A stretch of DNA of 64,000 nt from Bacteroidia bacterium (GTDB lineage Bacteria > Bacteroidota > Bacteroidia > Flavobacteriales > Flavobacteriaceae), in assembly GCA_030429955.1 (NCBI GenBank), contig JAUIGO010000006.1, forward strand, positions 1-64,000, in the 5' to 3' direction. The first letter of the stretch is position 1. Every line of letters starts with the position of its first letter. Made by a program: the position numbers and the translations under genes. Below the pieces are notes generated by a model. It had not been told where the DNA came from, ran no database searches, and was given only the letters and a program-made list of their open reading frames with translations. Shown here piece after piece: positions 7,958 through 16,110 of the stretch.

Positions 7958-9964
7958 ATGAGCACAACGAGTAAATCAAAAGCTGAAATATCATACGACA
8001 AGAAGAGTTTAGATAAAGCCACTTTACTTAAACTTTATAAGAATATGTTGAAACCTCGAATGATTGAGGAAAAAATGCTGATTCTTTTAAGACAGGGAAA
8101 AATATCAAAATGGTTTTCTGGTATAGGTCAAGAGGCAATCTCTGTTGGCGTTACCATGGCACTTGACAAAGACGAATATATTTTACCAATGCATAGGAAT
8201 CTTGGTGTTTTCACGACTAGAGAAATTCCTTTGTTTAGACTTTTTTGCCAATGGCAAGGTAAGGCTCCAGGATTTACCAAGGGTAGAGATCGTTCTTTCC
8301 ATTTTGGAACTCAAGAATACAATATTGTTGGAATGATTTCTCATTTAGGACCACAACTTGGTGTTGCTGATGGCATTGCACTAGCAAACTTGCTTAAAAA
8401 GAACAACCAAGTAACAGCAGTGTTTACTGGCGAAGGAGGTACAAGTGAAGGTGATTTTCATGAAGCCCTTAACGTGGCTTCTGTCTGGAAACTTCCAGTA
8501 ATTTTTTGTGTTGAAAATAATGGTTATGGTCTGTCAACACCAACCTCAGAACAATATAATTGCAAACATATTGCAGATAGAGGTAAAGGGTACGGAATAG
8601 AATCTTTTATTCTTGATGGTAACAACATTATTGAGGTTTATGATAAAGTATCTAAACTGGCAGCAAGTATCAGAAAGCGTCCAAGACCAATTTTAATTGA
8701 GTTTAAAACCTTTAGAATGCGAGGTCATGAAGAAGCAAGTGGCACTAAGTATGTGCCTCAGGATTTAATGGATGCTTGGGCGAAAAAAGATCCAGTTGTA
8801 AATTTTCAATCTTATTTAAAAGATTTGGGAATTTTAAACGAAAAAACTGAGCTTGCTTTTAAAGAAGAAATCATCCATGAAATTAATGAAAATCTTGATA
8901 AAGCAGGAGCTGAACCTGCTATTGTTCCTAATTTGACTAATGAGTTAAATGATGTATATCAAGATTTTGAATATAAAGAAGTTAATCCTAAAGGTAAAAC
9001 TGAAGAGATGCGTTTTATTGATGCTATTTCATCAGGCTTAAAACAATCCATGCAACAACATAAAGATCTTGTTATAATGGGACAAGATATAGCAGATTAT
9101 GGAGGTGTTTTTAAAATTACAGAAGGTTTTGTAAAAGCTTTTGGAAAAGAACGTGTTAGAAACACACCTATTTGCGAATCAGCTATCGTTGAAGCAGGAA
9201 TGGGATTATCTATTGCTGGAATTAAAAGCGTAGTTGAAATGCAGTTTGCCGACTTTGTAACTTCAGGTTTTAATCCTGTGGTTAATTATTTGGCAAAATC
9301 CCATTACAGATGGAACCAAAATGCTGATGTAGTTGTGAGAATGCCTTGCGGAGCAGGAGTTGCTGCAGGCCCTTTTCATTCACAGACTAACGAAGCCTGG
9401 TTTACTAAAACACCTGGATTGAAAGTGGTTTATCCAGCCTTTCCAGTTGACGCCAAAGGTTTATTGGCTACAGCAATAAACGATCCGAATCCTGTGTTGT
9501 ATTTTGAGCATAAAGCCTTATACAGAAGCATTAGACAAGAAGTGCCTATTGATTATTACACCATTCCATTTGGTAAGGCGTCTTTAGTTAAAGAAGGTAA
9601 CGATATTACTATTGTGTCTTATGGTGCTGCTGTGCATTGGGCTTTAGATACTTTAGAGAAGCATCCAGAAATTAGTGCAGACTTACTTGATTTAAGAACC
9701 TTGTGTCCATTAGATACTGATGCTATTTTGCAATCCGTCAAAAAGACAGGGAAGGTTATTCTTTTGCAAGAAGACTCTCTTTTCGGAGGAATTGCTTCAG
9801 ATATTTCAGCTTTAATTATGGAAGAGTGTTTTGAAAATCTTGATGCTCCTGTAAAACGTGTTGCTAGTTTAGAAACTCCAATTCCTTTTATTGGCCAATT
9901 GGAAGAACAATACTTACCGAAACATCGTTTTGAAGAAACTTTATTGGCTTTACATAAGTATTAG
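7958..9964 (+). CDS. Fused alpha-beta E1 component of a branched-chain/2-oxoacid dehydrogenase
   Basis: 668 residues. The first half (to ~330) is an E1-alpha domain with the thiamine-diphosphate motif GEGGTSEGDF...VENNGYG at ~158-190 and the RMRGHEEASG loop. The second half (from ~345) is an E1-beta domain (MGQDIADYGGVFKITEGF, ESAIVEAGMGLSIAG, EMQFADF). Together they decarboxylate 2-oxoacids and acylate a lipoyl E2 protein. Single-chain alpha-beta fusions are common in Bacteroidota. No E2 or E3 gene is nearby. The start at 7958 is chosen over 7928 because the upstream ATG lies on the promoter box. Which 2-oxoacid is used cannot be read; branched-chain is most likely. Confidence 0.93.
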   Translation: MSTTSKSKAEISYDKKSLDKATLLKLYKNMLKPRMIEEKMLILLRQGKISKWFSGIGQEAISVGVTMALDKDEYILPMHRNLGVFTTREIPLFRLFCQWQGKAPGFTKGRDRSFHFGTQEYNIVGMISHLGPQLGVADGIALANLLKKNNQVTAVFTGEGGTSEGDFHEALNVASVWKLPVIFCVENNGYGLSTPTSEQYNCKHIADRGKGYGIESFILDGNNIIEVYDKVSKLAASIRKRPRPILIEFKTFRMRGHEEASGTKYVPQDLMDAWAKKDPVVNFQSYLKDLGILNEKTELAFKEEIIHEINENLDKAGAEPAIVPNLTNELNDVYQDFEYKEVNPKGKTEEMRFIDAISSGLKQSMQQHKDLVIMGQDIADYGGVFKITEGFVKAFGKERVRNTPICESAIVEAGMGLSIAGIKSVVEMQFADFVTSGFNPVVNYLAKSHYRWNQNADVVVRMPCGAGVAAGPFHSQTNEAWFTKTPGLKVVYPAFPVDAKGLLATAINDPNPVLYFEHKALYRSIRQEVPIDYYTIPFGKASLVKEGNDITIVSYGAAVHWALDTLEKHPEISADLLDLRTLCPLDTDAILQSVKKTGKVILLQEDSLFGGIASDISALIMEECFENLDAPVKRVASLETPIPFIGQLEEQYLPKHRFEETLLALHKY

Positions 9965-10019
9965 TATTTCTTTAACAAACTAAACCTTAATGGTTTAAAC
10001 TGAATATTTGTCAGATTTT

Positions 10020-10041
10020 CTGAAAATATTTCAGTTTTTTT
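10020..10041 (+). terminator. Probable intrinsic terminator after the E1 gene
   Basis: A short perfect hairpin CTGAAA-ATA-TTTCAG is directly followed by seven T residues, 56 bp after the E1 stop. The stem is only 6 bp and AT-rich, so strength is uncertain. Confidence 0.5.
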
Positions 10042-10103
10042 CATATGGTATTTTTTTTGTTGAATATGAATTAAATTAATGTTTAACTTAAAATTTAATA
10101 ATC

Positions 10104-10586
10104 ATGAGTGGTTTAATTCCAACAACAAAAAATGGTAATACTAAAACTGCTTCATTAGGTTTTAATATGTTACCAACGTTTCCATCTTGGATTGATGAAA
10201 TTATCAACAAGAATTTCGGAACAGAATTTATGTCAAACTTTAACACAGGTATCACTTTACCAGCAGTTAATGTTTTAGATACTGCTAATGATTACCTTGT
10301 TGAAATGGCAGTTCCTGGTTTAAAAAAATCAGACTTTAATATTAGTATTGATAACCAATTGTTATCAATATCAGCTGAAGTTAAGTCTGAATATGAAGAT
10401 GTAGATAATGAAAATTATACGCGAAGAGAATTTGGATATTCATCTTTTAAACGAACATTTACACTTCCAGAATCTGTAGAAACTGATAAAATTTCGGCTA
10501 AATACATTGATGGAATATTAAAAGTAACGCTTCCAAAACGAGAAGAAGCCAAGAAGAAACCATTAAAAAGTATCAAGGTTTCTTAA
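10104..10586 (+). CDS. Hsp20/alpha-crystallin small heat-shock protein
   Basis: 160 residues. An alpha-crystallin domain spans about residues 50-145: LPAVNVLDTANDYLVEMAVPGLKKSDF, the RREFGYSSFKRTFTLPESV strand region and the conserved IDGILKVTLPK (the usual A.GVL motif reads IDGILKVTLP). It is an ATP-independent holdase for unfolding proteins. A short phenylalanine/proline-rich N-terminal arm precedes it. Monocistronic, between two hairpin terminators. No CIRCE-like inverted repeat is seen upstream. Confidence 0.93.
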   Translation: MSGLIPTTKNGNTKTASLGFNMLPTFPSWIDEIINKNFGTEFMSNFNTGITLPAVNVLDTANDYLVEMAVPGLKKSDFNISIDNQLLSISAEVKSEYEDVDNENYTRREFGYSSFKRTFTLPESVETDKISAKYIDGILKVTLPKREEAKKKPLKSIKVS

Positions 10587-10591
10587 AACAG

Positions 10592-10618
10592 AAAAGCCAG
10601 CAAATAGCTGGCTTTTTT
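10592..10618 (+). terminator. Intrinsic terminator after hsp20
   Basis: A 10-bp perfect stem (AAAAGCCAGC / GCTGGCTTTT) with an AAATA loop, running into a T tract, 6 bp after the hsp20 stop. The reverse strand also ends in a T-rich run, so it probably also serves the convergent dipeptidase gene. Confidence 0.9.
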
Positions 10619-10638
10619 ATTTTATCAAAAGATTGGTT

Positions 10639-11937
10639 TTATTCGGCTTGTAATTTTTTTGCAACTTCTTGTACTTCATCAAGCACACGCAATAAATTAC
10701 CACTCCAAAGCATACCAATTTCGGTTTCAGTATATCCTCGTTTTACTAGCTCTAAGGTAACATTAAACGTTTCAGATGCATCGTTCCAACCTTCAACACC
10801 ACCACCACCATCAAAATCACTACTGATGCCTACGTGGTCTAATCCGATTTTTTCTACTAAATAATCAATATGATCTACAAAGTCTGAAACATTAACAGCT
10901 GGAGGAAAATCTGGCATTTTTTCAATTTCTGTATCTACAATACTCATCACTTTACTTCGGTTTTCCATAAATGCAGCTCGTTCATCTTCAGTTAATTTAC
11001 CAAAATCAGCTCTACTTGTAATCCACTTTATTCCCATAGAATCTGCAACTTTCATTTGTATTTCTCTTGATTTATCACTGCGAGCATCATTTTTTTCAGT
11101 ATTTACATAGCTTTTAAACGCTACAGTTTGTACAACACCTCCATTTTCTTTCATCCATTCTAATTGCTCATCATCTAAATTTCTACTATGATCACATAAA
11201 GCTCTAGCTGAAGAGTGAGATGCAATAATTGGAGCTTGAGTAAGTTCAATCATCTGACGCATAGCTTCTTTTGAAGGATGCGAAACATCTATCATCATTC
11301 CCCATTTATTCATTTCTTTTATCACTTCTTTACCAAAATCACTTAACCCATTATGTAGCCAAACATCATCAGCTTCTCCAGTGTTACTATCACTTAATTG
11401 ACTATGACCATTATGTGCTAAAGACATATAACGACCTCCTAAATCGTAGAATTTTTTAACGTTATTGATGTCCATTCCTATAGGATAACCATTTTCAATA
11501 CCAATCATGGCTACCTTTTTACCAGCAGCATCAATTCGTCTTACATCATCTGAAGTTGTTGCTAACTCAATTTCATCAGGAGCAATTTCTTCGACTAATC
11601 TGTGAATCGCATCAAATTTTGAAATGGCATTTTCATAAGCTTTTGCGTAACCTTCAACAGTAAGTGTATCTTGTCCTGTGTATACTATAAACCAGGCGAC
11701 ATCCAAACCTCCTTTTTTCATTTTTGGAAGGTTAACTTGGTTGTCCAATTCTTGGGTGTAATTGATGGAGTCAGTAAAATTGTTGACATTAATATCACAG
11801 TGTGTATCAAGTGTAATGACACGTTCGTGAATTTCTTTTGCTTTTGCAATAAGTTGTTCTTCAGTCATAGGCTGTTCAGCTTCTTTTTTACAAGAGGATA
11901 AAGTGAGAATTAGACATAAAAAAACAAGCTTAAACAT
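10639..11937 (-). CDS. Membrane dipeptidase (peptidase M19), lipoprotein
   Basis: 432 residues from the chosen start. The N-terminal MFKLVFLCLILTLSSC is a type II signal peptide (lipid-modified Cys16). The M19 fold shows the zinc ligands in ITLDTHCDINVN (HxD), later IDVSHPSKEAM and ASHSSARALCDHSRNLDDEQL, and the GISSDFDGGGGVEGW ending motif. M19 enzymes hydrolyse dipeptides, some with D-residues. ATG at 11982 is possible, but the ATG at 12054 lies upstream of the promoter box at 12011-12018 and is rejected. Likely outer-membrane anchored, fitting the peptide-degradation neighbourhood. Confidence 0.92.
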   Translation of the reverse strand: MFKLVFLCLILTLSSCKKEAEQPMTEEQLIAKAKEIHERVITLDTHCDINVNNFTDSINYTQELDNQVNLPKMKKGGLDVAWFIVYTGQDTLTVEGYAKAYENAISKFDAIHRLVEEIAPDEIELATTSDDVRRIDAAGKKVAMIGIENGYPIGMDINNVKKFYDLGGRYMSLAHNGHSQLSDSNTGEADDVWLHNGLSDFGKEVIKEMNKWGMMIDVSHPSKEAMRQMIELTQAPIIASHSSARALCDHSRNLDDEQLEWMKENGGVVQTVAFKSYVNTEKNDARSDKSREIQMKVADSMGIKWITSRADFGKLTEDERAAFMENRSKVMSIVDTEIEKMPDFPPAVNVSDFVDHIDYLVEKIGLDHVGISSDFDGGGGVEGWNDASETFNVTLELVKRGYTETEIGMLWSGNLLRVLDEVQEVAKKLQAE

Positions 11938-12010
11938 GTTTTTTAGTGTAAAAGCTTGTGCTACTGTAGTGTTTGAATTCATTATAATTATGATTAGTTG
12001 GTTGAATAAC

Positions 12011-12018
12011 CAAATATA
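12011..12018 (-). promoter_or_regulatory. -7 promoter box TATATTTG for the M19 dipeptidase
   Basis: On the minus strand TATATTTG matches TAnnTTTG, ~74 bp upstream of the chosen start. It is immediately preceded (12019-12032) by a run of ATT/AAT triplets, which could vary in length and so change promoter spacing. Confidence 0.5.
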
Positions 12019-12177
12019 ATAATAATAATAATTTTGCCGCCTGAAAATTAACATTCTTAAAATGTATTGTTAAATATTGTGGCTTAACACCAATGAAATT
12101 AACAAGTTATAAAGTATAATACTGATTTTTTTCCGTTTCTTTAACACACTAAAACAACAATCAAAATAAACACTTAA

Positions 12178-14340
12178 ATGAAAAAACTTTTTTTTATTCC
12201 TTTATTGCTAGCAACTATTTTTTTTGGATGTAAAACAAATGAAGAAAATAGCACACTTCAATTAGTTGAAGCGCCTGTTGCTAAAAAAATAGCAAAAGAA
12301 CTCACACTTCATGATGATACCAGAATTGATAATTATTTCTGGATGCGATTAAGTGACGATCAGAAAAATGCTGAAAATCCAGACAGTCAAACTCAAGATG
12401 TACTTGATTACTTGAATGAAGAAAACAACTATTTAGAAGAAGTTATGGGTCATACCAATGAACTTCAAGATAAGTTGTATGAAGAAATGGTTAGCAAAAT
12501 CAAAAAAGATGATCAGTCAGTACCAGTAAAAGATAATGGTTATTTATACTATACACGTTTTGAAGAAGGTGCAGACTACGCATTGTATTGTAGAAAGAAA
12601 ATAGATGGCGATGGTAAAGAAGAAATTATTTTTAATGGACCAGAAATGGCAAAGGGTTATGCTTATTATGGCATAGGAAGCCAATCTGTAAGTGAAAACA
12701 ACAAATTAATGGCTTTTGCAATAGATACTGTTTCAAGAAGGCGATACACTATTTATTTTAAAAACTTAGAAACAGGTGAGTTACTTTCAGATCAATTAAG
12801 CAACACAAGCGGCAGCGCTACATGGGCAAATGATAATAAAACAGTTTTTTACACAACTAAAGATCCAGAAACGCTAAGAGCCAACAAAATATACAAACAT
12901 GTACTTGGTACTAGTCAAGATGATGATGTACTGGTTTTTCATGAAGAAGACGAAACGTTTAATATTGGTGTTGCCAAAACGAAATCCAAAGCTTATTTGG
13001 TTATATACAGTAGTCAAACCTTGTCAACGGAGTTTCGTGTTTTGGATGCCAATACACCAAATGGCGAATGGAAAATAATTCAACCTCGTGAGAAAAACCT
13101 AGAATATACAATAGATCATTATGGTGATCATTTTTATATTAAAACCAATCTGGATGCCAAAAATTTTCGTTTGGTAAAAACACCAGTTACAGCAACTTCA
13201 AAAGAGAATTGGGTAGATGTCATTCCGCATAGAGAGGATGTTTATTTACAAGATTTCGACCTTTTTAGTAATCATCTTGTGGTTCAAGAACGTGAAAATG
13301 GACTTAGAGGTATCAGAATTATCAATTGGGATGGAGGAGAGCATCAAATGACCTTTAATGATCCTTCTTATTTAGCGTATCCTACTTCTAATTTAGATTT
13401 TGACACAAACATTTTACGTTATAATTATACATCCTTAACAACTCCAAATAGCACTTATGAGTACAATATGAACACCAAAGAACAGGTATTGTTAAAACAA
13501 GAAGAAGTGCTTGATGCTAATTTCTCACCAGATAATTATGTATCTGAACGCTTATATGCAACTGCCAGAGATGGTGTGAAAGTTCCTGTTTCGTTAGTTT
13601 ATAAAAAAGGAACACAGAAAAGTGCAGATACGCCTTTGCTTCTTTATTCTTATGGATCGTATGGTAGCAGTACAGAAGCAACCTTTAGTTCAAGCAGGTT
13701 AAGTTTGTTAGATAGAGGATTTGTTTATGCAATTGCACATATTCGTGGTGGACAAGAAATGGGAAGAGATTGGTATGAGGATGGTAAGTTGTTAAAAAAG
13801 AAAAATACATTTACGGATTTTGTTGATTCTGCTAAGTTTTTAATTGAAGAAGGCTATACAAGCAGTGATCATTTATACGCTTATGGTGGTAGTGCTGGTG
13901 GGTTATTAATGGGAGCTATTGTTAATATGAACCCAGAATTATGGAATGGCGTTATAGCTGCTGTACCTTTTGTAGATGTTGTATCTACTATGATTGATGA
14001 AACCATTCCGTTAACAACTTTTGAATGGGATGAATGGGGAGATCCAAGAAAGAAAGAGTATTATGATTATATGAAATCATATTCTCCTTATGACAATGTT
14101 GAAGCTAAAGAATATCCGAATATGTTAGTAACCACTGGTTATTGGGATAGCCAAGTACAGTATTGGGAACCAGCAAAATGGGTAGCCAAATTACGTGAAA
14201 TGAAAACGGATAACAATCTGCTTATCATGGACTGCAATATGGAAACTGGTCATGGTGGTGCTTCAGGTCGTTTTGAACGTTATAAACGAACTGCTCTTAC
14301 GTATGCCTTTCTGTTGGATTTAGAAGGAATAAAAAATTAG
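12178..14340 (+). CDS. S9A oligopeptidase B-type serine peptidase, lipoprotein
   Basis: 720 residues. Lipoprotein signal peptide MKKLFFIPLLLATIFFGC (Cys18). Residues ~40-440 form the seven-bladed propeller with FWMRLSD near its start. The C-terminal alpha/beta hydrolase domain carries the nucleophile in YGGSAGGLL (Ser572) and the terminal His region GHGGASGRFE. This text is typical of oligopeptidase B (PtrB), which cuts short peptides after basic residues. Monocistronic, ending at a strong bidirectional terminator. The lipoprotein signal suggests an envelope location rather than the cytosolic place of enterobacterial PtrB. Confidence 0.93.
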   Translation: MKKLFFIPLLLATIFFGCKTNEENSTLQLVEAPVAKKIAKELTLHDDTRIDNYFWMRLSDDQKNAENPDSQTQDVLDYLNEENNYLEEVMGHTNELQDKLYEEMVSKIKKDDQSVPVKDNGYLYYTRFEEGADYALYCRKKIDGDGKEEIIFNGPEMAKGYAYYGIGSQSVSENNKLMAFAIDTVSRRRYTIYFKNLETGELLSDQLSNTSGSATWANDNKTVFYTTKDPETLRANKIYKHVLGTSQDDDVLVFHEEDETFNIGVAKTKSKAYLVIYSSQTLSTEFRVLDANTPNGEWKIIQPREKNLEYTIDHYGDHFYIKTNLDAKNFRLVKTPVTATSKENWVDVIPHREDVYLQDFDLFSNHLVVQERENGLRGIRIINWDGGEHQMTFNDPSYLAYPTSNLDFDTNILRYNYTSLTTPNSTYEYNMNTKEQVLLKQEEVLDANFSPDNYVSERLYATARDGVKVPVSLVYKKGTQKSADTPLLLYSYGSYGSSTEATFSSSRLSLLDRGFVYAIAHIRGGQEMGRDWYEDGKLLKKKNTFTDFVDSAKFLIEEGYTSSDHLYAYGGSAGGLLMGAIVNMNPELWNGVIAAVPFVDVVSTMIDETIPLTTFEWDEWGDPRKKEYYDYMKSYSPYDNVEAKEYPNMLVTTGYWDSQVQYWEPAKWVAKLREMKTDNNLLIMDCNMETGHGGASGRFERYKRTALTYAFLLDLEGIKN

Positions 14341-14347
14341 AAAAATG

Positions 14348-14378
14348 AAAAGCCTGAATTTTAATTCAGGCTTTTTTA
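14348..14378. terminator. Bidirectional intrinsic terminator between S9A peptidase and exbD
   Basis: A 13-bp perfect inverted repeat (AAAAGCCTGAATT / AATTCAGGCTTTT) with a 2-base spacer, flanked by A- and T-runs on the two sides, between convergent genes. Confidence 0.9.
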
Positions 14379-14936
14379 TTAATCAGTACTAGCTTCAGAA
14401 ACCAAGAAAGGATAGGCGTCTCGCACTATGCTTAATTCTTCAGCAGTGAGTTCATTTGGTGTTTTACCAAATTTTTGCTGTGCATAAGTTGCTCTTAATT
14501 CATAATAAGCTTTTGTAAGTTCATCTTGAACTTGTACAAATAAATTATAATGCGTTTCATTATTTGCTTGTAACGAAATAACAGCTTTTGTTGGATTGTC
14601 AGAAGAATTTTTTAATCCACTTCCTTTACAATAATTACAGCTTTTGTCTCCATTGTTGTCTAAAAATATTTTAGAACGTTCTTTAATCTCCTCAATAGAA
14701 ACAATGTCCTCATTAACCATGATTTCTTGATTTCCATTTAAAACTATTCTAAGGATGTTCCTTTCATGGATATCTACATTACAATTTTGTCCTGGAGGAC
14801 AAAGTCTAGGTAATTTTCTGTTAATACCTTGGTCATTGGGTATCATTGCAGTGACTAGAAAAAAGATGAGCAGGAGGAAGGCAATATCTGCCATAGAACC
14901 TGCATTTACTTGAGGTGCTTGTTGTGAGCGTTTCAT
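14379..14936 (-). CDS. ExbD/TolR-family biopolymer transport protein with cysteine insert
   Basis: 185 residues. One N-terminal transmembrane helix holds the proton-path Asp (SMADIAFLLLIFFLVTAM), preceded by a short basic cytosolic tail. The periplasmic part is longer than in classical ExbD (~140 residues). It contains two cysteine pairs, CPPGQNC and CNYC, probably disulfide-forming. It should work with an ExbB-like stator to power TonB-type transport, but no exbB or tonB gene is near. It is separated from the 4-TM paralogues by a terminator, so it is transcribed alone. Confidence 0.88.
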   Translation of the reverse strand: MKRSQQAPQVNAGSMADIAFLLLIFFLVTAMIPNDQGINRKLPRLCPPGQNCNVDIHERNILRIVLNGNQEIMVNEDIVSIEEIKERSKIFLDNNGDKSCNYCKGSGLKNSSDNPTKAVISLQANNETHYNLFVQVQDELTKAYYELRATYAQQKFGKTPNELTAEELSIVRDAYPFLVSEASTD

Positions 14937-14990
14937 AATGTATTGAATTTAAAATGTTAATATTTTTAACAATCTCAAAAACAATACCAT

Positions 14991-15019
14991 AAAAAAAGCC
15001 TAAGTGTTTAACTCAGGCT
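14991..15019 (-). terminator. Intrinsic terminator after the tandem 4-TM genes
   Basis: On the minus strand a 9-bp stem (AGCCTGAGT / ACTTAGGCT, one G-U pair) with a 5-base loop is followed by seven T residues, 25 bp beyond the stop at 15044. Confidence 0.8.
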
Positions 15020-15043
15020 ATAATTTTTAAATTTAAAGAATGT

Positions 15044-15478
15044 TTAAGAAAGTACACCTTTTGCTTTTTGGTCTCTTGAGTACCATACCAAGAATAGGCA
15101 AAAAACAATAACCAAAATAGGCATTAAATAAGGCATAGATTCGCTAAATACTTCAACTGCATTGGTGCCAAACAGCCAATATAGCTGGTTTACAGTGGCA
15201 GTTACAAATGAAAGTATAAACAAAGAAACTGCTGATTTTTTACGCATTAGCATCAAGATAGTTCCTATTAATCCAGAAAATACTGCAATAGCAAATAAAG
15301 CAGTGTTCCAACTTGGCATATTTTCCATTAAAGCCAATTGAGCTTCATTTACACTAGATGTATAAGCTTCCGTTTGGTACGCTTGTATCAAATAGTTGTA
15401 AACTCCCATTGCGTTCCACAGAAGTGCAATGATTCCAATAATCCAGAAAGCAATTCCTGGTTTGTTAGTGTTTGACAT
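15044..15478 (-). CDS. Four-helix membrane protein, tandem paralogue 2
   Basis: 144 residues. Four hydrophobic helices are visible: FWIIGIIALLWNAMGVYNYL, TALFAIAVFSGLIGTILMLM, AVSLFILSFVTATVNQLYW and LMPILVIVFCLFLVWYS. A short basic C-terminal tail follows. It shares the start MSNT.KP...FWIIGI.ALLWN..GV and the overall layout with the gene 27 bp upstream, so the two arose by tandem duplication. No known function; a small inner-membrane protein. Probably one transcript with its paralogue. Confidence 0.8.
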   Translation of the reverse strand: MSNTNKPGIAFWIIGIIALLWNAMGVYNYLIQAYQTEAYTSSVNEAQLALMENMPSWNTALFAIAVFSGLIGTILMLMRKKSAVSLFILSFVTATVNQLYWLFGTNAVEVFSESMPYLMPILVIVFCLFLVWYSRDQKAKGVLS

Positions 15479-15505
15479 AGTAATTAGTTTTAGTTTGTAA
15501 ATTGA

Positions 15506-15934
15506 TTATGAAATAATTCCTGTTGATTTTTGAGCTTTAGAATACCACATTAAGAAGAAACAAATAATAATGATTACAATTGGTCCAATCATATTAGAAA
15601 CTGTCAAAGCCAAATAGTCTTGCAAAAAGAAATTATGAACTTGTTGTACGAGCACACCTAATAAAGATAGCGTAAACAACAATACTGCAATCTTTTTACG
15701 CATCAGTAATGCAACAGATCCTAATAATCCAGCAAAAACAGCTGTAGCATAAGCAGCTGTTGCCCAAGAAGGATAATTGTTAAAGAAATTTTGGTCTTCT
15801 TGTGGCAATAAAGCTAAAGCTTCATCAGTCATATAGGCTTGGGCTAAATAAGCCATAACGCCTATGATGTTCCACAAAAGTGCAAGGATTCCAATAATCC
15901 AAAACACATTTGTTGGTTTGGTTGTGTTTGACAT
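15506..15934 (-). CDS. Four-helix membrane protein, tandem paralogue 1
   Basis: 142 residues, first gene of the tandem pair. Helices: FWIIGILALLWNIIGVMAYL, AAYATAVFAGLLGSVALLM, IAVLLFTLSLLGVLVQQVH and MIGPIVIIIICFFLMWYS. The MRKK hairpin between helices 2 and 3 and the WYS..QK tail are shared with the downstream copy. Function unknown. A distant look of small sugar-permease-like membrane proteins is possible but not provable by eye. Confidence 0.8.
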   Translation of the reverse strand: MSNTTKPTNVFWIIGILALLWNIIGVMAYLAQAYMTDEALALLPQEDQNFFNNYPSWATAAYATAVFAGLLGSVALLMRKKIAVLLFTLSLLGVLVQQVHNFFLQDYLALTVSNMIGPIVIIIICFFLMWYSKAQKSTGIIS

Positions 15935-16093
15935 TGTAATTAGTGTTTAGTTAGTTAAGTTGTTTAAAAACCGCTAAGGATTTATTATACAATGTACTCA
16001 CAAAGTTCTGAAAATGCAAATATTATAGATTTACATCTGTTGCTCTTGTACATTTTTAAATAATGTTTATCTCATTTACAAATATTATTTATT

Positions 16094-16101
16094 TAGCTTT
16101 G
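16094..16101 (+). promoter_or_regulatory. -7 promoter box TAGCTTTG directly before the MFS gene
   Basis: TAGCTTTG matches TAnnTTTG and ends 9 bp before the ATG at 16111, leaving a leader of only a few bases if it is used. No -33 TTG is seen at normal spacing. Confidence 0.5.
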
Positions 16102-16110
16102 GGTCTTTAA

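Noticed and set aside
12019-12032. AAT triplet run as a phase-variable microsatellite
   Set aside because: Only about four to five units and in AT-rich DNA; recorded just as a possible spacer effect next to the promoter.
11938-12054. Long N-terminal extension of the M19 dipeptidase beginning at 12054
   Set aside because: It reads through the AAT-triplet run and the promoter box; the lipoprotein signal begins at 11937.
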